NCBI RefSeq assembly: GCF_000090795.2 | Contig: NW_003546406.1 | Span: forward strand, 85,452-149,451 | Direction of reading: 5' to 3' | Source: Amphimedon queenslandica | Taxonomy: Eukaryota; Porifera; Demospongiae; Haplosclerida; Niphatidae | Length of the DNA stretch: 64,000 nucleotides | In this document: positions 12,399 to 23,571 of the stretch, piece after piece | Layout of the letters: each line of letters begins with the position of its first letter | Numbering within the stretch: the stretch's first letter is position 1 | The notes under the pieces: generated by a model | Told to the model about the DNA's origin: nothing | Seen by the model: only the letters and a program-made list of their open reading frames with translations | The model's database searches: none | Program-made: the position numbers and the translations under genes

Positions 12399-15300
12399 GG
12401 GGAGAGAGAGAGAGAGAGAGTGAGAGAGAGGGACAAAAGTGATAGCATATAAGCTACATGTACATGTATGACCACACGTACATGTATACCGACTTCAACT
12501 GTACATGTACATGTACATATTACATAAAAGACACTATACATTGTTTAAACAGGATGCCTAATCTCACCTGATTCTGAGCGCTTCTTCATTTTCACAGTTA
12601 CTCTGACTCCAGTTTCCAACTTCTTGTTCACAGTGACATTCTATGTGAAATAAAAGAATCATTTGAAAATCACTTCCATTTCTACATGTACATGTACATG
12701 TACATGAACATGTACATGCATGTACATGGCATATTTATATGTCAAATTCTTTCTATCACTCTTCTCTCACTTAAGTACATGTACATGTACAAGTATGTAT
12801 ACTAAGCTTGTATACGTAGCAAATTTTGTGATGCACATTAAAATAAGATGTAAAGGACACAATTTTTTGCAAAAATAGTTTTTGAAACATGAAATTCATG
12901 AAAACGAAAAATCATACAAAATAACCATCTACAAATGGTACCAAGAGTTACATGTATACCCTTCATTGTACCCACCTCTTTCTTCCTAAATTAGATCACA
13001 AGGAATCTTTCTAAACAATCTCACATTATCTTTCCCTTTCACTTTTCTTCATTTTACTTATCTCTCCCACTGAATCATTTCCTCTCTCCCTCCCACTCAT
13101 TCCATACCATCTCTCTCTCTGTCACCCTCTCTCCCTCCCCTTCACCCTCTCTCCCTCCCTCTCACCCCCCCTCTCTCTCTCTCTCCCTCTCTCTCCCTCC
13201 CTCTCTCCCTCCCTCCCCCCTCTTTCTCTCTCCCTCTCTCTCCCCCCTCTACTTTCTATGTCTTCTTTCTCTCAAAAACACAAAACATTGTATTGACATT
13301 GAATTATGGGATTTGGCTCTACTAATGACCTCGCCCACGCCGTGTAGGCGAGGTATCAGGTACTCCTAGTCCCTGTCATTCATTCATTCGTTCAGTTTGT
13401 TTATAATCTGCCTTTAAAAGTAAATAACTTTAGCATCACAAAAAGTTAATCTTTAGTATGTGATGCTTCAAGAGGAATACCATGCAAAGTAAGAAAAATG
13501 CTATCTCCCTAGCTAATTCATCATGCTGGCACTCCGGATACAAGTTAAGTACATCTTTCATTTAATGTGTAGCATTCTTTAACTCTTACATGCATTTGTT
13601 AATACGTACATGTACATGTAATTCATGAGTCACTTAGCTTAGCTTTCCCTTGCTACAATGTACATTAGTTAAAACTAGTGCATTCAACTAAAAGTGACTT
13701 TATTCTGCTTACATTATTTAGTCCACAGTCTACCATTGAGGATCCATCGTCAGTTGAACTCAATACAATACCTTCCCTGAAAGGAGAGTCCTCGTGAGCT
13801 CTCATGTGATGAGGAGCATCCAGTGGATTCAATACACCTATCAATTAGGCACTAGGTAATAGCTGCATGGGTTTAACAAACAAAGCATGTTAAGTGAGCT
13901 AAAAAGCATGCTTTATATGAGCTGAAAAGCCTTATATGTACATGTACATGTAGTACAATTATATGGGGCAACTTTAAAAAATTCATAAAAAATCCAATTT
14001 TGATCAGAATCAGCTCAAACTTTCTACACAATACAAGGATATGTATATGTACGAGGAAAAAATTATAAAAATGGTAAATTCTCTCCTTTTCAAATTTGGT
14101 GAAATTTGGCTCGAGGCTGTGTACTATAGTACAGGGACTTTTACCTGATTTTAGAGCAAATTCAAAAATTCATAAAAAATTTAAATATGATTGGAATTAG
14201 CCTAAACTTTCTACACAACAAAAGTACATGTAGATGCATCAGAAAAAAATTATAAAAATGGTAAATTCACTCCTTTTCAATTTTGGTGAAATTTGGTACT
14301 ATAATACATGGTATAAAAAGGATGGCAAATCAGTACATTTTAAAGAAGGGCATGCACTAGCTAAATTTTTGTACCACTAATTAGAAACATGTATATGTAC
14401 ATTGTAAGCACTTAACCTCTAAAGAGAACCTTGCCATAGCACAAAAGTAACCACACATTACTTGCTCTAATGTTATGCACCAAGTTTTAGCTGATTCCAA
14501 TCAAATACTTTAGAAGCTTTAAACTTTGGCCAAAAAATAACAATGATAGGATTCAAAGTAACTGTTAGCAGACAGTTGTAATGTAATTGACTATCAATAC
14601 AGTATTAATAATACCTGCATACTTTAGATCAGGATGCATACCGTAGAGTGCCTTCCTTAAATACCTAACATAATAATAAGACTAATATTAATACATGTCC
14701 ATACAAACATGTACACGTACGTGTAATTGTACATTGCATAGTTCTTAATGCATACATGTACATGTACATGTATTACAAGATGCTATCACTTAATTGTGCT
14801 AAAAAGGCGATATGAGCAAAAGTACATGTACATGTACATGTAAGCTTTAATATAATTCACTTAATCTACTGATACATTAGTAACACTATCTATTGTATAA
14901 ATATTTAAAAATACGGTAACCAATACATGTACATGTACATTATACATGTACATGTACATTATACATGTACATGTATATCTCACTCTTACTGTGGCGTTTC
15001 CATGTATTGTAATATTCTACACATAAAGACATCAGGATCAGTCTCTGAGCCCTTCCTACTGTATGAGACAATGATAATGAATTAATGATTTTACTGTTAG
15101 GGAGGATTCTTACGTATCAGTTCCTTCCTCTTTAAAAATAACTATTTCATTGACACAAAAAATGGCCGCAATCCTTGCAATCTGAAAAAATAGCAAAAAT
15201 CCAGTTAGGGTATACATACATGTAGGAAAGTGTATCAAAAAAACATACACAATGTACATTAATGGAGTGCATGATGGTAAGAGTATGTGAAGGAAAGGGG

Positions 15301-15767
15301 AGGATCTAATAAACTTACACATACTGTAAATGTAGATGTACATGTAGATGTACATGTAGCTAGAAATGTGAGTACATGAACATGTACATGTACATGTACG
15401 CCTATATGTACATGTCATTAGGTAACGTTAGCAGATAAAGCTGGTAGCTGTTCTTGGGCTGTTGTACATTAGCTGAAAGATTATCAATACTTCAAAGAAA
15501 TATTCGCATTGCTGGGTAGCCTGGGTACCACAAATTACAAAATTGCTTATTGCTTTATTGATAGCAATAAATGTAGGTGTACTGTTTCATTACAAATACA
15601 ATGAGGTGATATACATGTACATGTACTTAGAGTACATGTAACTAGACTAAACCCTTTATTACACTAACCTGTCCAGCAAGGTACGTCTTTAATTGAAAGC
15701 TTTGTACATTATTAAGAATAGAACCAGGGAGTGCAATGCTCACCGTATAGGACTGACCTACATGCAT
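7554..15767 (-). CDS. SPOUT1: SPOUT1 / CENP-32-type RNA methyltransferase (N-terminal exon not found)
   Basis: Nine exons on the minus strand join in frame: 15669-15757, 15114-15181, 14990-15058, 14615-14664, 13713-13837, 12568-12640, 10551-10675, 8207-8283 and 7554-7710. They reproduce the SPOUT1 order of motifs: 'VSIALPGSILNN', 'AIFCVNEIVIF', 'YLRKAL', 'LNPLDAPHHMRAHED', 'KGIYWGYQVR', 'YDVIIGTSERG' and 'LIVFGGQHGLE', ending 'THQGSRTIRTE'. The last motifs form the SAM-binding trefoil-knot fold. Human SPOUT1 is a nuclear SPOUT-class methyltransferase linked to spindles and kinetochores. The human protein has a Lys-rich N-terminal tail that I could not find. An in-frame ATG at 15767 would extend the first exon to give 280 residues; otherwise the acceptor at 15757 needs an unseen upstream exon. 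Introns are long and repeat-filled, unlike most introns in this window. Confidence 0.88.
8368..8414. repeat. (AAT)n-type microsatellite
   Basis: Run of AAT/ATA trinucleotides inside a SPOUT1 intron. It creates Ile/Leu-rich open frames on the opposite strand that are not genes. Confidence 0.8.
9038..9280. mobile_element. MITE with 29-bp terminal inverted repeats
   Basis: The left arm at 9038-9066 (begins tatgtgaccatatttgaca) and the right arm at 9252-9280 are inverted copies with one mismatch in 29. A TA flanks each end. It is non-coding, 243 bp long, and lies in a SPOUT1 intron. Confidence 0.8.
11129..11239. mobile_element. Fold-back element
   Basis: Arms 11129-11155 (begins ccggaagtgctgtataaac) and 11213-11239 are inverted copies with one mismatch in 27. 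Weaker symmetry extends inward and outward to about 11090-11290. It is non-coding and lies in a SPOUT1 intron. Confidence 0.7.
11583..11792. mobile_element. MITE, 'taccgtatagcggg' family, intact
   Basis: The 28-bp terminal arms (11583-11610 and 11765-11792) are inverted copies with one mismatch. The interior is full of 'ttggcgaatt' type motifs. Related copies occur at 21151-21363, 25124-25325 and, cut short, 27499-27668. Confidence 0.85.
12355..12432. repeat. (GA)n microsatellite
   Basis: Nearly pure GA purine tract in a SPOUT1 intron. It creates a false Ser/Leu open frame on the minus strand. Confidence 0.9.
13082..13252. repeat. (CT)n / CCCT pyrimidine tract
   Basis: Long pyrimidine tract of CTCTCT and CCCTCC units, about 170 bp, in the same SPOUT1 region as the purine tract at 12355-12432. 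Confidence 0.85.
13970..14300. repeat. Dispersed repeat, two copies of the about 175-bp family
   Basis: Two related units carry 'tcagctcaaactttctacac'-like and 'tataaaaatggtaaattc' blocks. They belong to the family seen in tandem at 1130-1690 and 48230-49900, and lie in a SPOUT1 intron. Confidence 0.65.
14933..14976. repeat. (TACATG)n palindromic hexamer cluster, example
   Basis: Three short runs of the self-complementary unit acatgt are separated by 'acattat'. Dozens of similar runs occur in introns and spacers across the window, for example 9868-9904, 10222-10245, 12684-12726 and 15377-15398. None lies inside a coding exon. Confidence 0.85.
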
Positions 15768-16878
15768 AGAGAGACAAAAAATTAAACCAATATTCATTAT
15801 AATACTCAATTAATATTTTTATATTTATACTTATTAACACATTGCACATTAATAATGTGTAGACAAGGTAATAAAACTACATGTACATCTGTTGTGTTTT
15901 GTTTAATAATAATAATAAAATATAGTAGCAATAATAATATTGATAATAAAATTGTACTGTTTTGTACTGTATTGTTTATTTATTGTTTCTGTTAGGCTTT
16001 TCTTATCATTTAGTATTGTAATAATAATAGTAATAGACTAATACTAATAATGTTGATAATAAATCATCGCATGGATCAACACTGAAAGTTATAACTTTTT
16101 ACTGGATGAGCAGGTTCGATAATAATAATAATAACAATAATTATTACCAATATAAAAAATAAAAAATATCGAGTGAATGAACCATGCAGATGCTTTCCAA
16201 ACAATGCTATTATACAAGCAGATGTAACAGCTTCACCAAAATAAAAAAGTAAAAGTGAATAATAGCTTATTAGGTATAATCGGTGATAGTTATAATGTAC
16301 ATGTGCCTATAACAATAGTAATCATAGTAATCATGCTTTTAATCACATACAATACGGTACTGAGGGCATAACAAAAGATAGGAAGTCAGCAATTCTATCT
16401 ATCGTAGTTACTACAATGTGTCGTATGAATAATAACTAACCTCACTATTAAAAACAACAGATAAACTGAGAGAATAATAATAATAAAGGAACAGTGTATT
16501 ATAATACATTACCTAATAAAAGTCCATTGCAAAGATAAGTTCATCTAAAATTAATTGTTAATAAATTAATTACATGTACATGTACACTGTATGTAGTAAA
16601 AATTATGTATCATAAAACTGCATGTTATCAAAAAGAGTGTTTGTCATAAAGACTCATAATGAGTGAATCCTGTTACATGTACATACATGTATATCACTAC
16701 TCTCCACAGCTTCAAGCTAAGTTTAAACAACAGTAATTGTATCTAAAAATTTCTTTCAAAAAAACTATAATACTTTTATTCAAAATTAATAAACAATGAA
16801 CTACAATACACAAAACTAAAAGACATAACTCATGAAAGATACTACATATCTACGCAAATAATAGCAACAATGTTCTCA
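15768..16878. other. Spacer upstream of SPOUT1
   Basis: AT-rich sequence with AAT-type runs and TACATG hexamers. A Lys-rich first exon for SPOUT1 was sought on the minus strand and not found. Confidence 0.5.
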
Positions 16879-17409
16879 TCAAGGCTCTTTAAGCATCAGA
16901 AGCTTCTTAACAATCACAAGTATATCATGAACCACCACAGCAGTCGAATTACTGGAATTGCTCAGATTAGAGAGAGTGTCGGTAATGGCTTTAAGCTCCA
17001 GCAACGACTCGTTTGTTGCTTGCAAGAGCTCGTCATACCCTTCAAAGGAGCTCTGATTATTGACTGAAAGATGTTGAATAACAACCTGAGCTATAGCATC
17101 AACCAAATCATTAGTAGGTGTAAAATCAGCATAGCCGCTAGAGACACTTACTGCTGCCAAAACACAAAGCACAGATACTACAAGGAGTAGCATTATAGTA
17201 GACAAAGAAGTGACAACAATGAATGGTAAGCTCCAGACTGACTGGCTCTTCTTAGGCTCAGGTGGAGGAGTGAGAGTGGCTCCATTATCATTGATAGTGT
17301 GGTATGGGTTGGAGGGAAACTGATTATTCGTCAGTGAAGTATAGTTAGCTCCATCATCAGAGGAGACCGGAGGAAGAGGACGAACGCAAGAAGAGGTTTT
17401 GTCTCCCAT
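16879..17409 (-). CDS. Intronless single-pass membrane protein of unknown function
   Basis: An uninterrupted 176-residue frame starts at ATG 17409 and ends at 16879. The first 60 residues are polar and Pro-rich with no signal peptide. A strong hydrophobic segment lies at about residues 61-89 (Leu/Val-rich, including 'TIMLLLVVSVLCVLAAV'). The C-terminal 85 residues are polar and helix-like, with N-glycosylation sequons in 'NQSS', 'NESL' and 'LSNLSNSSNST'. This suggests a type II orientation with an extracytoplasmic C-terminus, which is inference. I do not recognise a family. The frame could be one exon of a larger gene, but it has its own start and stop and protein-like composition. Confidence 0.6.
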   Translation of the reverse strand: MGDKTSSCVRPLPPVSSDDGANYTSLTNNQFPSNPYHTINDNGATLTPPPEPKKSQSVWSLPFIVVTSLSTIMLLLVVSVLCVLAAVSVSSGYADFTPTNDLVDAIAQVVIQHLSVNNQSSFEGYDELLQATNESLLELKAITDTLSNLSNSSNSTAVVVHDILVIVKKLLMLKEP

Positions 17410-17903
17410 TCTTACTCAAAACAAAAATGAAGCTAAAGTACAAAGGAGTAGCTATATATATAGCTACTGGGAATAATAACTAAACGTAAGTTATAAACCA
17501 AGACTTGTTTACAAGTACTAATGTGAAAAGAAGACTGCATCAATTATGGGTATTCCTTCAGAAATAGTTTGTGCCTACAGTAAACAACAAGCAAGCAGCG
17601 TAGATTACATGTACATGTACATTGTGTGGGTGGGTGGTCAAACACGTCTTTCTATATATCAAGAATCAAATTTCATCAACAAACAATGAAAGTAGCAATA
17701 GTTTTAGCAGTACCATAATACCATTGAGCTTCACCAGTCCCATTGACCAGTAGTCCAGTACATACATGTACATGTACTAGCATACGTAAATAAAACAAAG
17801 ATAGGAATTAATAACATAATAATGACTTTATAACTACTCCTTGCCCACATTAAAGCTCTTTGAGTCTGAGACTAATAAACATACATGTACGTGTAAATGT
17901 CTT

Positions 17904-18159
17904 TACTGTATAGCCGCTTAATTTGAAGGGCACAATTTTCATTGTTTTCGCAGATTTTCCGTATCCACGAAACTTAATCCTGTAAAATTATCCATCTCAA
18001 TCTATAATCATGTCTACACATGTACTTCAATGAAATGGCTCTCTTTGGTGCTTTGTGGCTTCATAAAATGTGAACCACCAAAATTAATTCGCGAAAAAAG
18101 ACTTGTCGCCTGATTTGCGAGAGTTTGTTGCCTCAAAACTTTGTGGCGGCTATACAGTA
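17904..18159. mobile_element. MITE, 'tactgtatagccgc' family
   Basis: The 14-bp terminal inverted repeats tactgtatagccgc (17904-17917) and gcggctatacagta (18146-18159) match exactly. The element is 256 bp and non-coding. Confidence 0.75.
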
Positions 18160-18180
18160 TAACAACAATACAATACACAT

Positions 18181-18581
18181 TATAGACCTCCTCAGGTGAG
18201 ATTGACGGTGGCCTATGAATATCATTACTGTTTATTACAGTATCCACCTACGGGGATGATTGGCTGCCATTTTGGACGGCAAGATTCAATGGAGGATGAA
18301 TGAAGAAAAATCAAAACTAATTTTTTTCGTTGGCATGGAGCTTTTTCAAGCTACAAAAGCTGGTTGGAGGAAAGAATGGTCGCTGCTAAGCATCTCCTAA
18401 AAGGGATTTGGTGCAATATAAATCATATTCTTTATTACAGCTTGCTTTCTGCATTAGCCCATTCATACTCCATAGAAAGTTGCCGTCCACGAAAATTATT
18501 TCAAAGTCAGACAGGCCCAGTCACGCCCCTTGCCGTATATCATTCTTTGACGTAATTCATTCTCACCCAAAGAGGTCTATA
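18181..18581. mobile_element. MITE, 'tatagacctc' family
   Basis: The ends tatagacctcctcaggtgag and its imperfect inverse near 18561-18581 define a 401-bp non-coding element. A second, truncated copy lies at 45078-45365, and a diverged inverted relative near 33060-33360. Confidence 0.75.
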
Positions 18582-19761
18582 ATGTAAGAAGTCAGGAACT
18601 AATGGGCTCCTGATGAAGTAGTAAATGTAAGATGCACTGTAGTACATGTGTAGTAAATAAAAGGTAGAGTGTACTTCGTAACTAAATGCATACATTTGTC
18701 ATTAAAGTTTTTCTTTACCATAAGTCATTAATTAAATTTTTGATACTGGTAGCCTTAAAAATATTTGAGCATAGCATAACAGTCAATATGCGTTTGAGTT
18801 AGGAGATGACGCATATATGGTCCAAATACTTACAAATCAACTAAGCTTACATAATAATCAGTAATTTCGACACGGTATAATAATAAAGTTGTGTTATGCA
18901 AAATGCACACACACACACACAAAACTGTCATGGTTTACACTTTAGGCTGTATCAAACTTTTAATGAATACTTTCATAACTAATTACAGAAATAACAATAA
19001 TTATGTATAAATTATTTCAAAATTGTCACTATAAGAAAGAGTAGAAATTTCTACAAAACATAATTGTGTTGCATTTATCAGAAATATGAATAATGAAAAT
19101 TAATTGACATAACTATATGCCCCACCCTCACAACTATGCACTTAACAACTTCTAACTTGTGTAGCCCACTTAACACAATAATCTTTAAAATAATTAAAAT
19201 AGTGTCAGACAATCTAACCTGACCTCCTTCCTTATGATCTGTCTCTGATTCCATAACTTAAAAATGAGCATAGACAATTTCCTATATTAATCTAAGCATC
19301 CTTTTATAGCTAATCCCCTTGCAGTTTAGATTCTAGTCATTCTACACAGTCACACATGTCTCGAGCTAAACCAAACCCACTTAACCCATCCCATCAAAAT
19401 GGCTGAAAGTTAAGTAGGACTACTTTCTATTTACAGCTCTTTGAATCATATTAAGTTTAAGAAGGAGCATAATCATACAATTAAGCAATGGGTTGCATGC
19501 CTGGATATCCAACTAGCCAAAGAGAGATTAACAGCCTGCAGGCTGCAGCTTGCACTGAGCCCATGGCCATGTGAAAACACGTGTTTACACAAACTGCGCA
19601 TGCGCAAGTGAATGTGATAATAAACCACACCTTAGTTCAACTGCTAAATTGTTATGATTTTATGGATGAACATAAACCTCGAAATAAAGTTCTATTGTTA
19701 ATACGACTTGGTATAATAGAGAGCCCCATATAGCCTATTGGTCTGCAGGATTTAAGAAAAC
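18582..19761. other. Spacer before the transporter pair
   Basis: No exon was seen. From about 19360 onward the sequence is homologous to 22905-23030 and 23440-23560 upstream of the second transporter copy, marking the left part of the duplicated unit. Confidence 0.5.
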
Positions 19762-22651
19762 ATGGTGCAGAGATTAACCTACATAGATCTACCAGCTCGT
19801 TACACCCTGGCCATTATGAGCTTCCTAGGATTCGTCATGATATATGCACTGAGAGTCAATCTCTCCATGGCTATTGTGATAATGGTCAATAATTCAGCTA
19901 ATGGAAGTACTAATAACGTAAGTAGATACAATCTCAAAATATTGACCATGCAATGTTCTTTTAATTGTGTAGCAATTTAACTGGACTTCAACAGAGCAAG
20001 GTAAAGTACACTGTGGTCATGCTGAATTACCATTGCTGGGTGATATATTAAAATTGACAATAATGAATATGTAATCAATATTATGCGGTATTGATATCCA
20101 AGAAAACATGACTACGCCCATTAATGGTTACGTAATCTTAGTTAACTACATGTATATAGCAGCCAGTAATATCTTGAAAATTACTAAGCTATTCTTTTTG
20201 GGAAGTCAAGAAGGTTTATAATATTGCTTTTTAATGACAATTGCTCTCAGAAATAGCTTCATTTAGCCATTTTAGTAATATTACAGTAACAGTTAATGGT
20301 TTGTAATAACTTATCATTAATAGATATCAATATCTAGCATTTTGCTTAATTATTAATGATTATCATATTGTTTAAAATTTCCATTATTGTCCAGCCCTAT
20401 GAATTACAAATAAGTCCACATTATTTTCTATATAGGATGGATTCTCTCGGCATTCTTTTACGGTTACACTATCACTCAGATTCCAGGAGGCTTGCTTGCT
20501 GCTAGATATGGAGGAAAGACTGTGCTTGGGCTTGGTGTAGTCATAACAGCAACTCTCACATTATTAACACCTTTAGCTGCTAGAATAAACTTTGGTGCAC
20601 TCATTGGACTAAGAATACTAGAAGGATTATTTGAGGTGACATGTTGAATCTCTTTTGAATTATTCTGTTTACTTTTATAGGGTGTAACATTTCCAACAAT
20701 GCATGCAATGTGGGGTAAATGGGCTCCTCCTGCTGAAAGAAGTACACTGGCTACCATAACATATGCAGGTATTGGATCAGCAATGGTTCTCCTCATTTAC
20801 TGTACTTTTACTGTAATAGCTTAGGAAAGTTACAGTTTTCTAATTAAAGTAATTTTGACCATGTGTGTACATGGCCATGCAAACAATAGAATGTAAAATT
20901 TCACATTTTAGCTTTGGTAAGCGGAACTCAATTTACCAAAAAATTTTGTCCAACCACATTTTCTAGCTATATTGTATTTATGATTATATAGGTTTCACTA
21001 GTTTTTACTGTTTTATTTAGGTCCCATTGTTGGTATGGTGGTGTCATTCCCACTCTCAGCCCTTCTCTGTGTGTATGGGTTTGCTGGAGGTTGGCCTTCT
21101 GTATTCTATACTTCTGGTAAGGTATTCAGGTTAAAACCAGATTAATCTAGTACCATTTAGCGAGTAATTTTGGAGGGCAAGATTTCGGTGAATTTTGAGT
21201 TTTGATAGTCATTCACCAAAATGAATTTAAAACTCGGCTTTTAAAATCTTTTATTCAAATGCTCAATAGCACATGGCCACAAATTTGCCAAATTAAAATG
21301 CACAGAATTTAGCCAAATTTGCCAAAATTTTATCCCTCTAAATTACCAACTATTTATACAGTATGTGTATTGCTTGTTTTAGGTATTTTGGGAATTATTT
21401 GGTACATATTTTGGTTGATACTAATTTTTGATTCTCCTGCTAATCATCCTCGCATTTCAAAGGCTGAGAGAGACTATATAGAGTCTGGTATTCCTGATGC
21501 TGATAAAATGGTACCACCAGTACCTCTTATACTCACTTATTTCTATTACATACATTAGGTTCCCATTCCTTGGTTTCAGATATTCACTTCACGAGCAGTC
21601 TGGGCTATCATAGTATGCTTTGTCTGTTATGGCTGGGGAGGATACATTATGTTAACGTGTATACCATCATACTTACATGATACTCTCGGACTATCCTTTG
21701 GAAATGTAAAAGCAATCTTAAAAATGAGAACATGCACTATCTAATAGTAATTTAAATCATTTATTTTTAGAATCTTATTGAAAATGGTATATTCTCTTCA
21801 ATACCTTACATTGGATATGCAGTAGTAACAATAGTTAGTGGACAAGTAGCAGATCTGTTAAGAAAGCGCGGCATATCAACAAAAAATGTTAGAAAAGGAA
21901 TGACAGTCTCAGGTATGTCAATATTTTTGATATATTCGAATTCTGACAGCCATAATAATTATTTCTGTGTCAATGTATACAAAAATTCCAAGATTTCACA
22001 ATCAGTTGGCAAACTCACAAGTGACAAGATTGCCAACCATGCATGTTGTAGCATTATACTATAATTACACTATTCATGCTAAAAATTACAATATTTACTA
22101 TTATAGCATTAGTTCTTGAAGCTGCTGGGCTACTAGTTTGTGGATATTTTTCTAAAAGTAAATTTGATTCTGTCTTGTATCTTTCCTTAACGGTTGGAGC
22201 GGGTGCTCTCATTCAAGCAGGATTTATGATTAATCATATTGACTTAGCTCCAAGATTTGCTGGTGTGTTGATGGGTATTACTAATACTTTTGGAACTATA
22301 CCAGGCATTGTAGCTCCAGTGGTTGCCAAGTATATGGCACAGGAGGTTAGATTTTAATCTGTTTGAAACTATTTACTATATTTTTACCTTACGAGTTATT
22401 AATCTTTTTACATGCACCACTAGTAACAAATGCATGTTTCATATCATAGTAACATAATAATTTTATTTTTGTAGCCACCAAGTGGTTCTGATGTGAAGCA
22501 CATATATCAAGAGGAATGGAGAAAAGTATTCCTAATATCAGTTCAAGTTTACATTTTTGGTGCAGCAGTTTATCTGATACTAGCTGATGGTAAAAAGCAG
22601 TGGTGGGCTGACGGAGTTAAAAAAGAAAGAAAAGATTCTTCAATTCAATAA
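19762..22651 (+). CDS. SLC17 (sialin-like) transporter, copy 1, altered N-terminus
   Basis: Ten exons (19762-19917, 19973-20000, 20436-20635, 20681-20768, 21021-21116, 21383-21510, 21559-21705, 21771-21912, 22107-22345, 22475-22651) join in frame to give 466 residues. The protein is a major-facilitator transporter of the SLC17 anion family, whose members move sialic acid, phosphate, glutamate or nucleotides. Recognition is by '[15 protein letters not shown]', '[18 protein letters not shown]', '[18 protein letters not shown]' and '[18 protein letters not shown]'. Every splice junction keeps phase. Compared with copy 2, the sequence at 19705-19790 has a stop codon and a 2-base length change, so the original N-terminus is out of frame. 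The usable start becomes ATG 19762 (MVQR...). The protein is then 36 residues shorter and lacks the acidic dileucine signal. Substrate unknown. Confidence 0.85.
21151..21363. mobile_element. MITE in intron 5 of transporter copy 1
   Basis: Diverged member of the family at 11583-11792, with ends taccatttagcgag... and ...ctatttatacagta. The same element sits at the same place in copy 2 (25124-25325). Confidence 0.7.
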
Positions 22652-22789
22652 ATACTGTCCTTATTTTTTTATTTTTGTATACTTCAGTATTATTATTTTT
22701 ACTACAGTATAAAATATTTTTTACTGGTGTTATCAAAAGTACAAAATAATAAGCTACAAAGATACATAATGAAGTAAAAAAATTATTGT

Positions 22790-22880
22790 TTTTTGTAGTA
22801 TGCAGACTGCTCCACCATTTTTAACACATCCCCACTTTAAGCAAACTTCTTTTGGACTCTAGCTCATCCAAGGTCCAGCA
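22790..22880 (-). pseudogene. Relic of the oxygenase C-terminal coding end
   Basis: On the minus strand this matches the last codons of the oxygenase gene ending at 26785: 'SGDVLKMVEQSAYYKK' here against 'SGDVLQMVEQSGYYKR' there. It carries an in-frame TAA where the other has Glu. It shows that the tandem duplication carried the oxygenase tail along with the transporter and that this orphan tail is decaying. Confidence 0.8.
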
Positions 22881-23029
22881 GTCTAAGAGCACAGCGGACT
22901 GAACCAAACCCATTAGATCTAAACCCAGCCGTTGAAAATTAACTAGGAAAGACTATTTCGGGTTTTGAATCATACTAAGTTTTAAAAATTAAGGTGCATG
23001 ATTAGAGCCAAGTAGAGACTGAGCTGCAC

Positions 23030-23437
23030 TAGGGGTGTCCCGATTATTCCGGAATAATTTTGGGAATAATAGGTAGCACTTTAATTCCAGAATAATGCTG
23101 GCCTAATAGGTGGATCAATAGCCAAACTCTAATTAAAGAGCAGCAAGTGCACCATTTTTTGAAATTTTTAATGCCTGTGCTAGTTGTAACTCTATTTTTG
23201 AAGAAAGTTCAGGTTCTGAAATTGATATAGAGACTTATATTTTACAGTATCTGCTCAATCTGCTCATAGTGGTACTTTAAATCGCTTCTTAGACTTACTA
23301 ATTTTCATTTTCAATGTAGTTAGCTCATGATTATAAAGAATAATGTAAAAATAATAGGGGAGAATAAAAAGAATAATAGGCAAATTTTTGAGAATTTCTG
23401 AATAGAATTATAGGTCAAAAAATTCTGGACACCTCTA
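23030..23437. mobile_element. hAT-like MITE with exact 8-bp target duplication
   Basis: The ends taggggtgtcc and ggacacctcta are near-perfect inverted repeats. The 8-bp sequence agctgcac flanks both sides (23022-23029 and 23438-23445). An 8-bp duplication with this kind of end is typical of hAT elements. It is absent from the matching position upstream of copy 1. Confidence 0.85.
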
Positions 23438-23571
23438 AGCTGCACTGCCAATGGCCATGTGAAAGCACGTGCTTGCACAAAATGCGCATGCGCGTGACAA
23501 CAAGAAACCACATCAAAGCTTATGCAATTACTAACTAGCCTGAGTGAGGCTCCGCCTGGCTCAACCCAGAT

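Noticed and set aside
12347-12541. Minus-strand frame of Ser/Leu repeats
   Set aside because: It translates a GA microsatellite and TACATG runs; there is no protein-like composition and it lies in a SPOUT1 intron.
14933-14976. Regularly spaced repeats resembling a CRISPR array
   Set aside because: Units are hexamers without unique spacers, and the genome is eukaryotic.
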